From positions 142,895-206,894 of the forward strand of contig NZ_JADKNH010000011.1 of assembly GCF_015352425.1 (NCBI RefSeq): DNA of 64,000 nucleotides. The letters run 5' to 3'. Made by a program: the position numbers and the translations under genes. How positions within the stretch are numbered: position 1 is the stretch's first letter; each line of letters begins with the position of its first letter. Below, piece after piece: positions 26,847 through 36,263 of the stretch. The notes under the pieces were generated by a model. It ran no database searches. It was not told where the DNA came from and was given only the letters and a program-made list of their open reading frames with translations. The DNA is from Fusibacter ferrireducens (GTDB lineage: Bacteria > Bacillota > Clostridia > Peptostreptococcales > Acidaminobacteraceae).

Positions 26847-27902
26847 ATGTCAGAAATCGCAATGAAAAAAATTGTGTTAAATGATTTTAATGCTTTACAT
26901 TCACTCTTTGGCAATTTGGATGAAAATATAAAAATAATTGAAAAAAACTATAATGTGAATATTACATCTAGAGATGGTGAAATCATAATAAAAGGTGAAC
27001 TGCATCAAACGAATCAGGTAGAAGAAATCATTCAAAATTTGATTAAGTCTATTCAATCTGGTGAAACTTTGGACAGACAGCGGATCAATTATGTAATACA
27101 GTCCGTAAAAGTAGGTGAAAGTGAAAAACTAGAAGTTCTTGATAAAGCCTTTGTGTGCGTAACGTCCAAGGGTAAATCTATCAAACCCAAGACCATTGGG
27201 CAAGGACAGTATATTAACGCAATAAAAAATAATGCCGTTACGTTCGGTATTGGTCCTGCCGGTACAGGAAAAACGTACCTTGCAGTGGCTATGGCAGTGC
27301 GTGCCTTTAAAAATAATGAAGTCAACCGCATTATTATCACACGGCCTGCAGTGGAGGCGGGTGAAAGCTTGGGTTTTTTGCCGGGAGATTTGCAAATGAA
27401 AGTGGATCCCTATTTGAGACCGCTGTACGATGCTTTATATGATATTTTAGGAGCAGAAACATACAACAGCTACAAAGAACGTGGATTGATTGAAGTTGCG
27501 CCACTTGCATATATGAGGGGGAGAACGCTTGACAATTCGTTTATCATCCTAGATGAGGCACAAAATACGACTAAGCAACAGATGAAGATGTTTCTTACGC
27601 GCTTTGGCTTCGGCTCTAAAGTCGTTGTCAATGGTGATGTGACCCAGATTGACTTGCCAACAGGTAAAAAATCTGGTCTGGTCAATGCAATTGAAGTCCT
27701 AAAAAATGTTGATGGGATACACTTTATGTACCTCACTGAACGCGATGTCGTCAGACATGAACTCGTCAAAAAAATCATCTTATGTTATGACCAATACGAA
27801 AAAAAGCAAAAACATATTGCTGAAAAAAAACAAGATCATAAACATGACAGACGACATGATCAAAAACAAAAGAATACATCAAATAGTAAGCCTAGTAATT
27901 GA
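26847..27902 (+). CDS. phoH: PhoH-like ATPase
   Basis: A 351-residue protein with an N-terminal KH-like segment and a RecA-like ATPase domain. Walker A is GPAGTGKT and Walker B ILDEAQN. It belongs to the YbeZ/PhoH group that partners YbeY in RNA metabolism. The tail is rich in His, Lys and Asp (KKQDHKHDRRHDQKQ). Shine-Dalgarno aggagg lies before the ATG. First of the phoH-yqfF-ybeY run. Confidence 0.93.
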   Translation: MSEIAMKKIVLNDFNALHSLFGNLDENIKIIEKNYNVNITSRDGEIIIKGELHQTNQVEEIIQNLIKSIQSGETLDRQRINYVIQSVKVGESEKLEVLDKAFVCVTSKGKSIKPKTIGQGQYINAIKNNAVTFGIGPAGTGKTYLAVAMAVRAFKNNEVNRIIITRPAVEAGESLGFLPGDLQMKVDPYLRPLYDALYDILGAETYNSYKERGLIEVAPLAYMRGRTLDNSFIILDEAQNTTKQQMKMFLTRFGFGSKVVVNGDVTQIDLPTGKKSGLVNAIEVLKNVDGIHFMYLTERDVVRHELVKKIILCYDQYEKKQKHIAEKKQDHKHDRRHDQKQKNTSNSKPSN

Positions 27903-27942
27903 TTGTATATGAGTCATTAGACGAAATCAAGTGGAGGCAAAC

Positions 27943-30099
27943 GTGGATAAAATTAAAAAAAAGACCAAACAACGATTTAAAAATAGAAATTTATTGACGA
28001 ATACCATTGTTATGATTGCAAGTTTTCTAATTGTTTTTTTTCTATTTAATCAGTCTGTATTCAACGGTATTTATGATTATAAAATAGGTGACATTGCAAA
28101 ATCAGACATTTATTTGACAAAAGATGTAATCGATCAACAAGCTACTCAGGAGCTAAAGGATAAAATTGCGCAAGAGATTGAACCCATCATGTCAATTGAC
28201 TTTTCAAAACAAGTTGAAGCCAAAAAACAACTTAACGAATTTTTCGGTAGACTGCTTGAATTAAAAGAAACCTATGCAAATGAATCAGAGCTATTTAGAC
28301 GCGTCTATGCAGGCGTTGAGAGCAAAAATCCATATGGATTTGATGAGAAAATGCTTCAATCCATCTCCATGATGTCTGTGGAACGCATTACCCTTATAAA
28401 AAACTATTCCATGGATGTCACCCAGGAAAATATGTCAAATGGCATTGAAATCAGCGAGCTTTCTGAAATAACGGATGATATAGATACCTTTGTTCAAAAT
28501 CTCTCTGACGTTGGAGAGAACGACAAAATCATACTCATGAAACTGATAACGGGTTCAATTAAAGCCAATAAATTTGTAGATCAAGAAAAAACAGATAAAA
28601 AAATTCAAAATGAAATTGATAAGATTGATGACATTATCTATCCAGCGGGAACGCTACTCGTTTCCAAAGGTTCAAAGATCACAGAGAAAGAACTCACCAT
28701 ACTGAAAGATGGCAACATGATGATCGAATCCAGTCGAGACCATATTTTTAACATCTTGGGGTTACTGGGCTTACTTATTATGATATGGGTCATTAATCAT
28801 CTCTATCTGATTTATTTTGAAAGACATGTTATTGAGAAATCAAAAGAATACATTATATTGATGGTTATGTACGTCATGATTTTTGCAAGTTCAAAATTAT
28901 TTGCCTCTTATTCAATGTATTTGATTCCAATTCCGGTTTTTGTAATGTTAGTAGGCATTTTACTAACGCCTAATCTCGTTAAATTTTATGGGACAACCCT
29001 TGTGCTTTTAATCAGTGTTTGGTTGAGTCTGCCCTCGCATGTGACAATGATGTATCTGCTCAGCTTGCTCATGGTCAGCCTGTTTTTAAGAAATGTAAAA
29101 TTGCGTTCTCAAATCATGATGATGGGGGTGTATGCATCGCTGATTATGGTGGCTTATACACTCATGAATGCTTTGATTTTTAGATCATACAATGATACGC
29201 TGCTCATTGAGCTGGTCATCATTTTTGTAAATGGTCTCATGTCCTCTGTGATCACACTGGGAACTTTGCCATTTTTTGAAACCATCTTTCAAATACTAAC
29301 ACCTTTCAAATTGCTTGAACTCTCCAATCCCAATAGAGAACTTTTAAAAAGGCTTCTTGTTGAAGCACCAGGTACCTATCATCATAGCATTATCGTAGGT
29401 AACTTGGCTGAAACAGCTGCTCATGATATCTCAGCAAACAGCATGCTTGCACGTGTGGGTTCTTTTTATCACGATATAGGCAAGCTTGAAAGGCCATACT
29501 ATTTTAAAGAAAATCAAGTAGGACCGGAAAATCCGCATGATAAACTGCCGCCGCAAGTGAGTGCGAACATTATTCGAAATCATGTTGTATTTGGTGTGGA
29601 ATTGGCGAAAAAAAATAAGCTTCCTGAAGAAATTTTAAAGATTATCAGTGAACATCATGGCACTTCCCTGATAAAGTTTTTCTATCATCAGGAGAAAACG
29701 AAGAACCCCACAGTGGATATCACGAAGTTTTTATATCCAGGGCCAAAGCCTGTCAGCAAGGAAGCTGTGGTTGTAATGCTTGCGGATTCAGTCGAGGCGG
29801 CGGTTAGAACGCTTGAGAATCCCACAAAAGATGCCATTGAAGATTTAGTTGACAAAATCATAGCTCAGAAGATAAATGAAGATCAATTGACGAATTCCAA
29901 CATAACTCTTAAAGAAATTGAACAGATAAAAAAATCTTTTGTAAAAGTCTTAGGCGGATTATTTCACGAACGTATTGTATACCCTGAGATCGACATGTCT
30001 ATGATTTCAAAAGATTCATTTAACGAAAATATAGAAGATAACAGTGAGGCAGAGGATCATGACAACTCAAAGGAAAATAACAGTGGAAGTGACAAATGA
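27943..30099 (+). CDS. yqfF: 7TM-HD family phosphodiesterase (PgpH/YqfF)
   Basis: A 718-residue membrane protein: an N-terminal helix (about 20-40), a large extracellular 7TMR-HDED domain (about 45-270), seven membrane helices (about 275-480) and a cytoplasmic HD domain with LVEAPGTYHHS, SFYHDIGKLERP and SEHHG. The Listeria homologue PgpH degrades c-di-AMP. The GTG at 27943 has ggagg 5 bases before it. The 3' end overlaps ybeY by 41 bases. Confidence 0.93.
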   Translation: MDKIKKKTKQRFKNRNLLTNTIVMIASFLIVFFLFNQSVFNGIYDYKIGDIAKSDIYLTKDVIDQQATQELKDKIAQEIEPIMSIDFSKQVEAKKQLNEFFGRLLELKETYANESELFRRVYAGVESKNPYGFDEKMLQSISMMSVERITLIKNYSMDVTQENMSNGIEISELSEITDDIDTFVQNLSDVGENDKIILMKLITGSIKANKFVDQEKTDKKIQNEIDKIDDIIYPAGTLLVSKGSKITEKELTILKDGNMMIESSRDHIFNILGLLGLLIMIWVINHLYLIYFERHVIEKSKEYIILMVMYVMIFASSKLFASYSMYLIPIPVFVMLVGILLTPNLVKFYGTTLVLLISVWLSLPSHVTMMYLLSLLMVSLFLRNVKLRSQIMMMGVYASLIMVAYTLMNALIFRSYNDTLLIELVIIFVNGLMSSVITLGTLPFFETIFQILTPFKLLELSNPNRELLKRLLVEAPGTYHHSIIVGNLAETAAHDISANSMLARVGSFYHDIGKLERPYYFKENQVGPENPHDKLPPQVSANIIRNHVVFGVELAKKNKLPEEILKIISEHHGTSLIKFFYHQEKTKNPTVDITKFLYPGPKPVSKEAVVVMLADSVEAAVRTLENPTKDAIEDLVDKIIAQKINEDQLTNSNITLKEIEQIKKSFVKVLGGLFHERIVYPEIDMSMISKDSFNENIEDNSEAEDHDNSKENNSGSDK

Positions 30100-30544
30100 A
30101 ACAAATGAAGTATTAGAGCCGATTTTAAACGATCAAATCGTGAAAGTTATTGAACGGGTGCTCGACTCAGAAAACATTGATGTAGATTGTGAAGTGAGTG
30201 TTCTCTTTGTGGACAATCCACGGATTCAAGCGCTCAATAGCGAGTATAGACACAAGGATGTTGAAACGGATGTCTTGTCTTTTCCTCAATATGATTCTAT
30301 TAAAGATGATGGCTTTATGGAAGATTATCTCTATTTAGGCGATATCGTCATTTCGCTGGAAAAAGCAAGGGCACAAGCCCACGATTTCGGACATACCTTT
30401 GAACGTGAACTGCTCTACCTAATCGTACACAGTGTTCTGCACCTCTTGGGGTATGATCATATGGTGGATGAGGCAAAAGGTGAGATGAGGCAAAAGGAAA
30501 AGGAAATCTTTAAACAAATTGAAGTATTTAAAACATCCAACTGA
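30059..30544 (+). CDS. ybeY: Endoribonuclease YbeY (rRNA maturation)
   Basis: A 161-residue metalloprotein acting in 16S rRNA 3'-end maturation and ribosome quality control. The zinc motif H-x3-H-x5-H is present as HSVLHLLGYDH, with DVLSFPQ and YLGDIVIS before it. ATG 30059 lies inside the yqfF 3' end; gagg is at 30046-30049. Translational coupling with yqfF is likely. Confidence 0.95.
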   Translation: MTTQRKITVEVTNETNEVLEPILNDQIVKVIERVLDSENIDVDCEVSVLFVDNPRIQALNSEYRHKDVETDVLSFPQYDSIKDDGFMEDYLYLGDIVISLEKARAQAHDFGHTFERELLYLIVHSVLHLLGYDHMVDEAKGEMRQKEKEIFKQIEVFKTSN

Positions 30545-30593
30545 AGTTTTCAGAGCATAAAATGAGCATAAAAATTTATCCGTGGAGGCAAGA

Positions 30594-31715
30594 ATGAATA
30601 GAAGTGCTAATCTTAAAATATCATTACTTTTAATACTGATCCTCGCTTTAGTAATGGGATGTCAAAAGCAAGAGGCGAATGTTCCCGACCCAGAAGATAT
30701 GGCTAAGGAGGCTGTTACTATAGTTGTCCCAGAGCAAGCGGCTGAGGTTCCTGATGAAGAGAAAGAACCCGTTGCTGAACCGATTAACTTAGAAGGTAAA
30801 GCGATCAACAAACTTACCGGACTCTATATTGATGAAGAACAGATTCATAACAGACCTATTGTAGTGATGTTGGACAATCAATTTTCTGCACGACCACAAG
30901 CCGCCATTGAACAGGCTGATATTATGTATGAATTTTTAGCCGAAGGCCGAATTACAAGATACATGGCTGTCTTTTATAGTCAAAGACCTGAGCACATTGG
31001 TCCTGTAAGAAGCGCCAGACCTTATTTTCTCTTGAAAGCACTTGAATATGATCCTTACTACGTCCATGTGGGCGGCTCTATGGATGCACTTGCTAAGATC
31101 AAATCATATAAAATGGCAGACATCGACGGTCTGTCAAGCGGGGCATTTTGGAGAGAGAACCATAAAAAGATTCCTCATAACATGTATACGTCCTCGGAAG
31201 TATTGCTCAAAGATGCTTCTAGAAAAAAGTACAGAGAGACGCCTGAATTTAATTTCCTAGATTTCTATGATCAATTCACTGCGATTGAAGGGACAGACGC
31301 CACAGAAATTAAATTTGTTTACAAAGAACCCACAAAAACGGATAAAGTAGGTTATACGACTTCGTATAAATATAACAATGAAGAACAACTTTATTACAGG
31401 TATACTAATAATGGACCTCATGTGGATGAAAATTCAAAAGTTCAGATCACTTGTACCAACATTATTGCTCAATATGCGAAAACAAAAGTGTTGGATTCAG
31501 AAGGCCGTTTGCAAGTTGATTTAGTGGGGTCGGGTACTGGTGAGTTTTTTACCAGTGGCAAGGTTGTTCCAATCAAATGGGAAAAAGCGGATAAAAATGC
31601 TCTTACCAAATTTTATACGCTTGAAGATCAACCTATAAAATTGAATCCCGGTGTAACGTGGTTTCAAATCATGGAAACGGGTACAAAAGCAATTGTAAAA
31701 AAAGATAATGAGTAG
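30594..31715 (+). CDS. DUF3048 lipoprotein (YerB-like)
   Basis: A 373-residue lipoprotein. The signal peptide ends in the lipobox LVMGC (near residue 22), followed by an acidic Pro/Glu/Val linker and the two DUF3048 domains: N-terminal with ARPQAAIEQADIMYEFLAEG and HIGPVRSARPYF, C-terminal with PGVTWFQIMETG. Anchored on the outer face of the membrane; the function of the family is unknown. ATG 30594 is 5 bases after ggagg. The stop lies just before cdd, so the two are probably co-transcribed. Confidence 0.88.
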   Translation: MNRSANLKISLLLILILALVMGCQKQEANVPDPEDMAKEAVTIVVPEQAAEVPDEEKEPVAEPINLEGKAINKLTGLYIDEEQIHNRPIVVMLDNQFSARPQAAIEQADIMYEFLAEGRITRYMAVFYSQRPEHIGPVRSARPYFLLKALEYDPYYVHVGGSMDALAKIKSYKMADIDGLSSGAFWRENHKKIPHNMYTSSEVLLKDASRKKYRETPEFNFLDFYDQFTAIEGTDATEIKFVYKEPTKTDKVGYTTSYKYNNEEQLYYRYTNNGPHVDENSKVQITCTNIIAQYAKTKVLDSEGRLQVDLVGSGTGEFFTSGKVVPIKWEKADKNALTKFYTLEDQPIKLNPGVTWFQIMETGTKAIVKKDNE

Positions 31716-31725
31716 AGGTGATTTT

Positions 31726-32115
31726 ATGGATTATAAAATATTGGTGGAAAAAGCATATGATGCAATGACATATGCCTATGTACCCTATTCAAAGTTTAAA
31801 GTAGGTGCTGCATTGCTCACAAAATCGGGTAAAGTTTTCACTGGATGCAATGTGGAATCTGCATCGCTTGGCGCTACCAACTGCGCTGAAAGAACAGCTG
31901 TCTACAAAGCGATTTCGGAAGGCTATAGAGAATTTGAAGCGATTGCAATCGTCTCTTCAGGTAGAGATTTTACTTATCCTTGCGGTATTTGCAGGCAAGT
32001 TCTCGTTGAATTTGGAAAAGATATTGACATCATAGTTGCAAAAGATTATGATTATGAAGTCTATAAAATTGATGATCTTCTGCCAAGGTCTTTTACCGGC
32101 ATTGACATCAAGTAA
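31726..32115 (+). CDS. cdd: Cytidine deaminase
   Basis: A 129-residue homotetrameric zinc enzyme of pyrimidine salvage (cytidine to uridine). The zinc and catalytic residues are in TNCAERTAVYKA (Cys, Glu) and PCGICRQVL (two Cys); YVPYSKFKVGAAL is the nucleoside-binding N-terminus. ATG 31726 follows agaggtg. It stands just before era as in many Firmicutes. Confidence 0.96.
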   Translation: MDYKILVEKAYDAMTYAYVPYSKFKVGAALLTKSGKVFTGCNVESASLGATNCAERTAVYKAISEGYREFEAIAIVSSGRDFTYPCGICRQVLVEFGKDIDIIVAKDYDYEVYKIDDLLPRSFTGIDIK

Positions 32116-32140
32116 TCAGTTATAAAAAACGGAGGTATGC

Positions 32141-33031
32141 ATGTCCTTTAAATCGGGTTTTGTCACCATTATTGGAAGACCAAATGTTGGAAAATCAACA
32201 TTGCTCAACAATGTTATTGGTGAAAAAATCGCTATTATGTCTGATAAGCCTCAGACAACACGTCACAAAATAACCGCTATGTATACAGATGATGAAGTTC
32301 AGATCATCTTTGTGGATACACCTGGCATTCATCGCCCTAAGAGCAAATTAGGGGATTTTATGGTTAACAGTGCCAAAGGGGCAATTGCAAATGTGGATGT
32401 CGTCATACTCATGGTGGATAATTCATTAAAAATTGGTCCTGGTGATCAATATTTATTGGATTTTATAACTGAAGCAAAAGCAGAAGTTATTTTGGTGATT
32501 AACAAAGTGGACTTGCTCAAACCGGAAGAATTCAAAGCGATCTATGAAACCTATTCGAAAATGTCTTTTATAAAGAACATCATCGGTCTTTCCGCTATTA
32601 ATGCCAAGGGTGTTAAAGAACTTATTGCGGCCATTAAGGCTGAACTTCCAGAGGGACCGCCGCTATATCCTAAGGACTTTTTAACGGATCAGTCTGAGCG
32701 TACAATTGTCTCTGAAATTATCAGAGAGAAAGTGCTCAAGTATATTGACGATGAAATTCCACATGGTGTTGCAGTTGAAGTTCAAAGTATGAAGTTTAGA
32801 CAAGACAAGGCTATTTGTGATATTGAAGCGGATATTATATGTGAAAAGAAATCTCATAAGGGTATCATTATAGGTAAAGAGGGTCGTAAACTTAAGGGCA
32901 TTGGAAAAAGTGCTCGTCAAGATATAGAAATGCTACTGGACCAAAAAGTAAATTTACAGCTTTGGGTAAAAGTTAGAGAAGGCTGGCGAGACAATCAAGG
33001 CATATTGAAAAATTTAGGTTATAAAGAATAG
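32141..33031 (+). CDS. era: GTPase Era
   Basis: A 296-residue essential GTPase of 30S assembly. G1 is GRPNVGKST, G3 DTPGIH, G4 NKVD. The C-terminal KH domain (KGIIIGKEGRKLKGIGKSAR) binds the 16S rRNA 3' end. Length is typical. It follows cdd after a short gap with a ggaggt site. Confidence 0.97.
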   Translation: MSFKSGFVTIIGRPNVGKSTLLNNVIGEKIAIMSDKPQTTRHKITAMYTDDEVQIIFVDTPGIHRPKSKLGDFMVNSAKGAIANVDVVILMVDNSLKIGPGDQYLLDFITEAKAEVILVINKVDLLKPEEFKAIYETYSKMSFIKNIIGLSAINAKGVKELIAAIKAELPEGPPLYPKDFLTDQSERTIVSEIIREKVLKYIDDEIPHGVAVEVQSMKFRQDKAICDIEADIICEKKSHKGIIIGKEGRKLKGIGKSARQDIEMLLDQKVNLQLWVKVREGWRDNQGILKNLGYKE

Positions 33032-33056
33032 CAAATGAACCAGATTTATATGGATT

Positions 33057-33083
33057 TAAGGTAAGTTGAATAAACTTACCTTA
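33057..33083 (+). terminator. Hairpin between era and mgtE
   Basis: A perfect 11-bp stem taaggtaagtt/aacttacctta with a 5-base loop, followed by tcttgcg rather than a T run. It may be a weak terminator. Confidence 0.45.
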
Positions 33084-33124
33084 TCTTGCGTTCATAATAT
33101 AATGCGATAAATTAGGAGGTGCGT

Positions 33125-34501
33125 ATGGGACTTTTAATGTTTTATGAATACCTAGATAAAGTTGAACAACTTCTAGAACAAAAAAAGGATATAGAATTAT
33201 ACAATTACCTGGAGAATATGCACGCCGCCGATATCGCAGAAGTGCTTGAAAATTTGGAAGTTGAAGATCAGACGCAAGTTTTCGGACTGCTTTCTGATGA
33301 AAAGGCAACAGATGTTCTGGAACAGATCAATTCTGAAGATTTCAGCAGTTTGATCAAAGCTCTGACTTATGAAAAAAAGGTGACATTACTGGATTTAATG
33401 AGTCAAGATGACATCGTTGACAAACTCATAGAACTTCCTGAGAGCAGACAAAAGGAAATCATAGCTTTTTTGGATTACGAAGATGCAGAAGACGTAAAAC
33501 AACTTCTCGTTTACGAAGAGGATACCGCTGGTGGTATCATGACCACGGACTTCGTTTCCATTAAAAAAGATTATTCCATCTATTATGCAATAGAAACGCT
33601 TAGGGCAATTGCGCCTGACGCTGAGACGATTTACTATGTTTATGTAACAGACGATTTAGATCGTCTCGTGGGCGTTATTTCACTGAGACAATTGATTATT
33701 TCACCGCCTAATCGTGCGGTGGACACGGTGATGAATGAGAATTTAATTACTGTAAATGTGAATGATGACCAAGAAGAAGTTGCAAAAATTGTTACAAAAT
33801 ACGGACTTTTAGCTGTTCCAGTTGTGGACGATAGCAATGTTATGCTGGGGATCATAACGGTCGATGATATCTTAGATGTCATTGAAGAAGAAGCAACAGA
33901 AGATATTTTCAGATTTGCAGGAACAAATGAAGATGAGATTTATGAAAATGACGATACGTTATTTGAAAGGGTTAGAAACTCTGTGACTTCACGTTTGCCT
34001 TGGCTCATTATCACTATCTTTGGCGGATTGCTATCGGCAACCGTTTTGACCTCTTTTCAGAGTACGATCAGTGCAAATGCGACCCTTGCTTTGTTCATGC
34101 CGCTACTTGCTGGTATGGGCGGGAATGTGGGCACGCAATCCTCGACGATAACCGTAAGAAATATTGCAACACATGCCATTGAAGGTGTCGGTATTTTCAA
34201 GACTTTGATTCATGAGATATCGGTGGGGATATTCGTTGGCATCGTGTGTTCACTATTAGTTGCAGTTGCGGCTTATTTTATGCATGCAGAATACCATATT
34301 GCCATCATTGTAGGGATTGCCATGTGGGCTAACATGACCACTGCTTCTGCAATTGGCACAATTGTTCCCCTTGTTTTCAAGAAAATTGGTGTAGATCCTG
34401 CTGTGGCATCGGCACCTTTCATCACAACTACAATTGACTTAACAGGTTTAACCATTTACTTTTCACTGGCAACTTTTATGATGGCGAATCTTCCTAAATA
34501 G
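33125..34501 (+). CDS. mgtE: Magnesium transporter MgtE
   Basis: A 458-residue protein with the MgtE layout: a cytoplasmic N domain of helical repeats (about 1-125, HAADIAEVLENL), two CBS domains (about 130-255) that sense Mg2+, a plug helix and five membrane helices (about 285-458) with PLLAGMGGNVGTQSSTI, the pore signature. No M-box riboswitch is seen in the short leader. ATG 33125 follows aggaggt. era-mgtE-recO is unusual only in the insertion of mgtE between two commonly adjacent genes. Confidence 0.93.
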   Translation: MGLLMFYEYLDKVEQLLEQKKDIELYNYLENMHAADIAEVLENLEVEDQTQVFGLLSDEKATDVLEQINSEDFSSLIKALTYEKKVTLLDLMSQDDIVDKLIELPESRQKEIIAFLDYEDAEDVKQLLVYEEDTAGGIMTTDFVSIKKDYSIYYAIETLRAIAPDAETIYYVYVTDDLDRLVGVISLRQLIISPPNRAVDTVMNENLITVNVNDDQEEVAKIVTKYGLLAVPVVDDSNVMLGIITVDDILDVIEEEATEDIFRFAGTNEDEIYENDDTLFERVRNSVTSRLPWLIITIFGGLLSATVLTSFQSTISANATLALFMPLLAGMGGNVGTQSSTITVRNIATHAIEGVGIFKTLIHEISVGIFVGIVCSLLVAVAAYFMHAEYHIAIIVGIAMWANMTTASAIGTIVPLVFKKIGVDPAVASAPFITTTIDLTGLTIYFSLATFMMANLPK

Positions 34502-34520
34502 TCCAGAAGGGACATGATTC

Positions 34521-35267
34521 ATGTTTTTAGAAACTGACGGCATTGTCCTCAAAGCAACTAAATCGACAAATAACGATGTTTTTTTAACGGTGTTCACGCG
34601 CAAAGCGGGCAAAATTGAAGTTGTTGCAAATGGTGCTAAAAGTAGTAAGTCTCCACTTGCTGCTTGTTCAAAACCGTTTGTATTCGGTCTTTTTATGATC
34701 AATACGTCCAGTAAAATCATGAGACTCAATAATTGTACCATACACAACTCAAATTTTAGAATCACAGAGTCACTGGAAAAACTCGCTTATGGAAGCTATA
34801 TCCTAGAACTCTGTCATCTTTCAACACCTAAAAACTTAATTGATCTAGATCATTATATGCTTGTGGTTGAAATCGTTGATTTACTTGCAAAAAAGGAAGT
34901 GGACCTCAGATTGCTTCAGCTCTCATATTTAATTAAGTTGGCTAAATTTTCTGGACATATGCCTAATCTTACAGCAACATGTGCGCAGTGCGGTAAGCCT
35001 TTAGATGAATTTATCTTTGCGATTAATGCAGGTGGACTCATTCACAGACATTGTATCGATGAGACAGATCAAATTTTTAAAATCAATCAGCAGTTTATGC
35101 AGATTGTACAGTATTTATCTGTGAAAGATATCAGAGTGATTGTCAATACCAAGTTTCATCAGCGTTATATTGATCATCTGCTACCTATGTTTGAGCTCTA
35201 CATTAGTGTACATTTAGATATTCGACATATTAATTCCAAGTCATTTATAGAAACGCTTTCAAAATAA
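34521..35267 (+). CDS. recO: DNA repair protein RecO
   Basis: A 248-residue recombination mediator that helps load RecA. It has an N-terminal OB fold (TDGIVLKATKSTNNDVFLTVFT), a helical domain, and a C-terminal zinc ribbon starting CAQCG and closing with HRHC. It begins 19 bases after mgtE. Confidence 0.92.
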   Translation: MFLETDGIVLKATKSTNNDVFLTVFTRKAGKIEVVANGAKSSKSPLAACSKPFVFGLFMINTSSKIMRLNNCTIHNSNFRITESLEKLAYGSYILELCHLSTPKNLIDLDHYMLVVEIVDLLAKKEVDLRLLQLSYLIKLAKFSGHMPNLTATCAQCGKPLDEFIFAINAGGLIHRHCIDETDQIFKINQQFMQIVQYLSVKDIRVIVNTKFHQRYIDHLLPMFELYISVHLDIRHINSKSFIETLSK

Positions 35268-35383
35268 ATGGATTTGAATTGCGTTAGAAAGTGGATAAAA
35301 AATAGATATATATGTGTAATCATGCTTCTTCAATGGTATAATAAGTCTATGGAGATTGAACTTTAAAGATTGGAGTGATTTGA

Positions 35384-35953
35384 ATGAGAATTACATTGGA
35401 AATGGTAGATGAAGTTATTAACAGAACAGGAGCCACATACAAAGAAGCAAAGAATGCACTTGAAGATAACGAAGGGGATCTTTTAAAAGCAATTGTTTAT
35501 TTGGAAGAACTAAAAAATGAGCCTAACAAGTCAGAGCATAAAAATATGTCTGGACAAGAAATTGTTGATAAATTAAAGAGTTGGGTTAATGAGGGGTTCA
35601 TCAATCAAATTACAATTGTTAAAGCTGGAAAAACAGTCGTAGACATTCCGATTATGGCAGGTGCCATTGGCGCTGTTATTTTTACAATTCCTACAGTTGC
35701 TGCTATTATTACTGCAGTTGCCACTGGGTGTGAAATCAAAATTGTAAAATCTGATGGCGAAATCATCAACATCAATGAAATGACCCAAGAAAAATTTGAT
35801 GATCTAAAATCTGTTTTCCAAGATAAGAAAAAAAGTAGTTCGGAGAAAACAGAAGATTCTCAAATGAACGAGGATTCTCAAACGACTGAAGAGACTGAAA
35901 CTGATGAAACAGATCTCTTCGAAGAAGATATTTTTGAAGAAGAAAAAAATTAA
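35384..35953 (+). CDS. UBA-like and DUF4342 domain protein
   Basis: A 189-residue protein. The first 45 residues form a UBA/TS-N-like three-helix domain (VDEVINRTGATYKEAKNALEDNEGDLLKAIVYLEE). Residues about 55-135 match DUF4342, with a hydrophobic glycine-rich hairpin (IMAGAIGAVIFTIPTVAAIITAVAT) that may insert in the membrane. The tail is very acidic (Glu/Asp/Thr). Common in Clostridia but uncharacterised. It has its own Shine-Dalgarno and precedes the glyS T-box. Confidence 0.8.
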   Translation: MRITLEMVDEVINRTGATYKEAKNALEDNEGDLLKAIVYLEELKNEPNKSEHKNMSGQEIVDKLKSWVNEGFINQITIVKAGKTVVDIPIMAGAIGAVIFTIPTVAAIITAVATGCEIKIVKSDGEIININEMTQEKFDDLKSVFQDKKKSSSEKTEDSQMNEDSQTTEETETDETDLFEEDIFEEEKN

Positions 35954-36026
35954 CCAGAGTATTTTCTGTAAAAGTGTTTACAGTATATTTAATATATGTT
36001 ATTATCATTAAAAATATTGCAGCTAT

Positions 36027-36203
36027 GACAAAGAAAAGTACTTTAGTGACGCAAAAAGAGAGTTGATGGTCGGTGTAAATCAATTGCGTGATTAGAGGAA
36101 AGGCGCTTTAGAGCTATGCATACTTGAGTGGGCTAATGCCAACTAGGGTGGAACCGCGGAATAATCTTTCGTCCCTTTTTACAGGGATGGAAGATTTTTT
36201 TTT
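36027..36203 (+). promoter_or_regulatory. T-box riboswitch controlling glyS
   Basis: The T-box core AGGGTGGAACCGCGG lies at 36145-36159. Upstream, an AGTA motif (36037), AGAGAG and GGT...GTG elements of stem I are visible, and a candidate specifier ggc (Gly) sits in aaaggcgcttt opposite the AGTA bulge. A terminator follows at 36163-36203. By analogy, uncharged tRNA(Gly) pairs with the specifier and the T-box and lets transcription read into glyS. The specifier placement is inferred. Confidence 0.93.
36163..36203 (+). terminator. T-box regulated terminator
   Basis: The stem aatctttcgtccc/gggatggaagatt (two G-U pairs) is followed by a run of T, immediately after the T-box core; the antiterminator would use the core sequence. 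Confidence 0.88.
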
Positions 36204-36263
36204 GATAATTTGGAATATATTTCTTGAAAAAACATCATTAAAAATGGATAATGGAGGTAAGTT

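Noticed and set aside
33032..33124. Possible M-box magnesium riboswitch before mgtE
   Set aside because: The leader is only about 90 bases and shows just one simple hairpin; none of the M-box core can be recognised.
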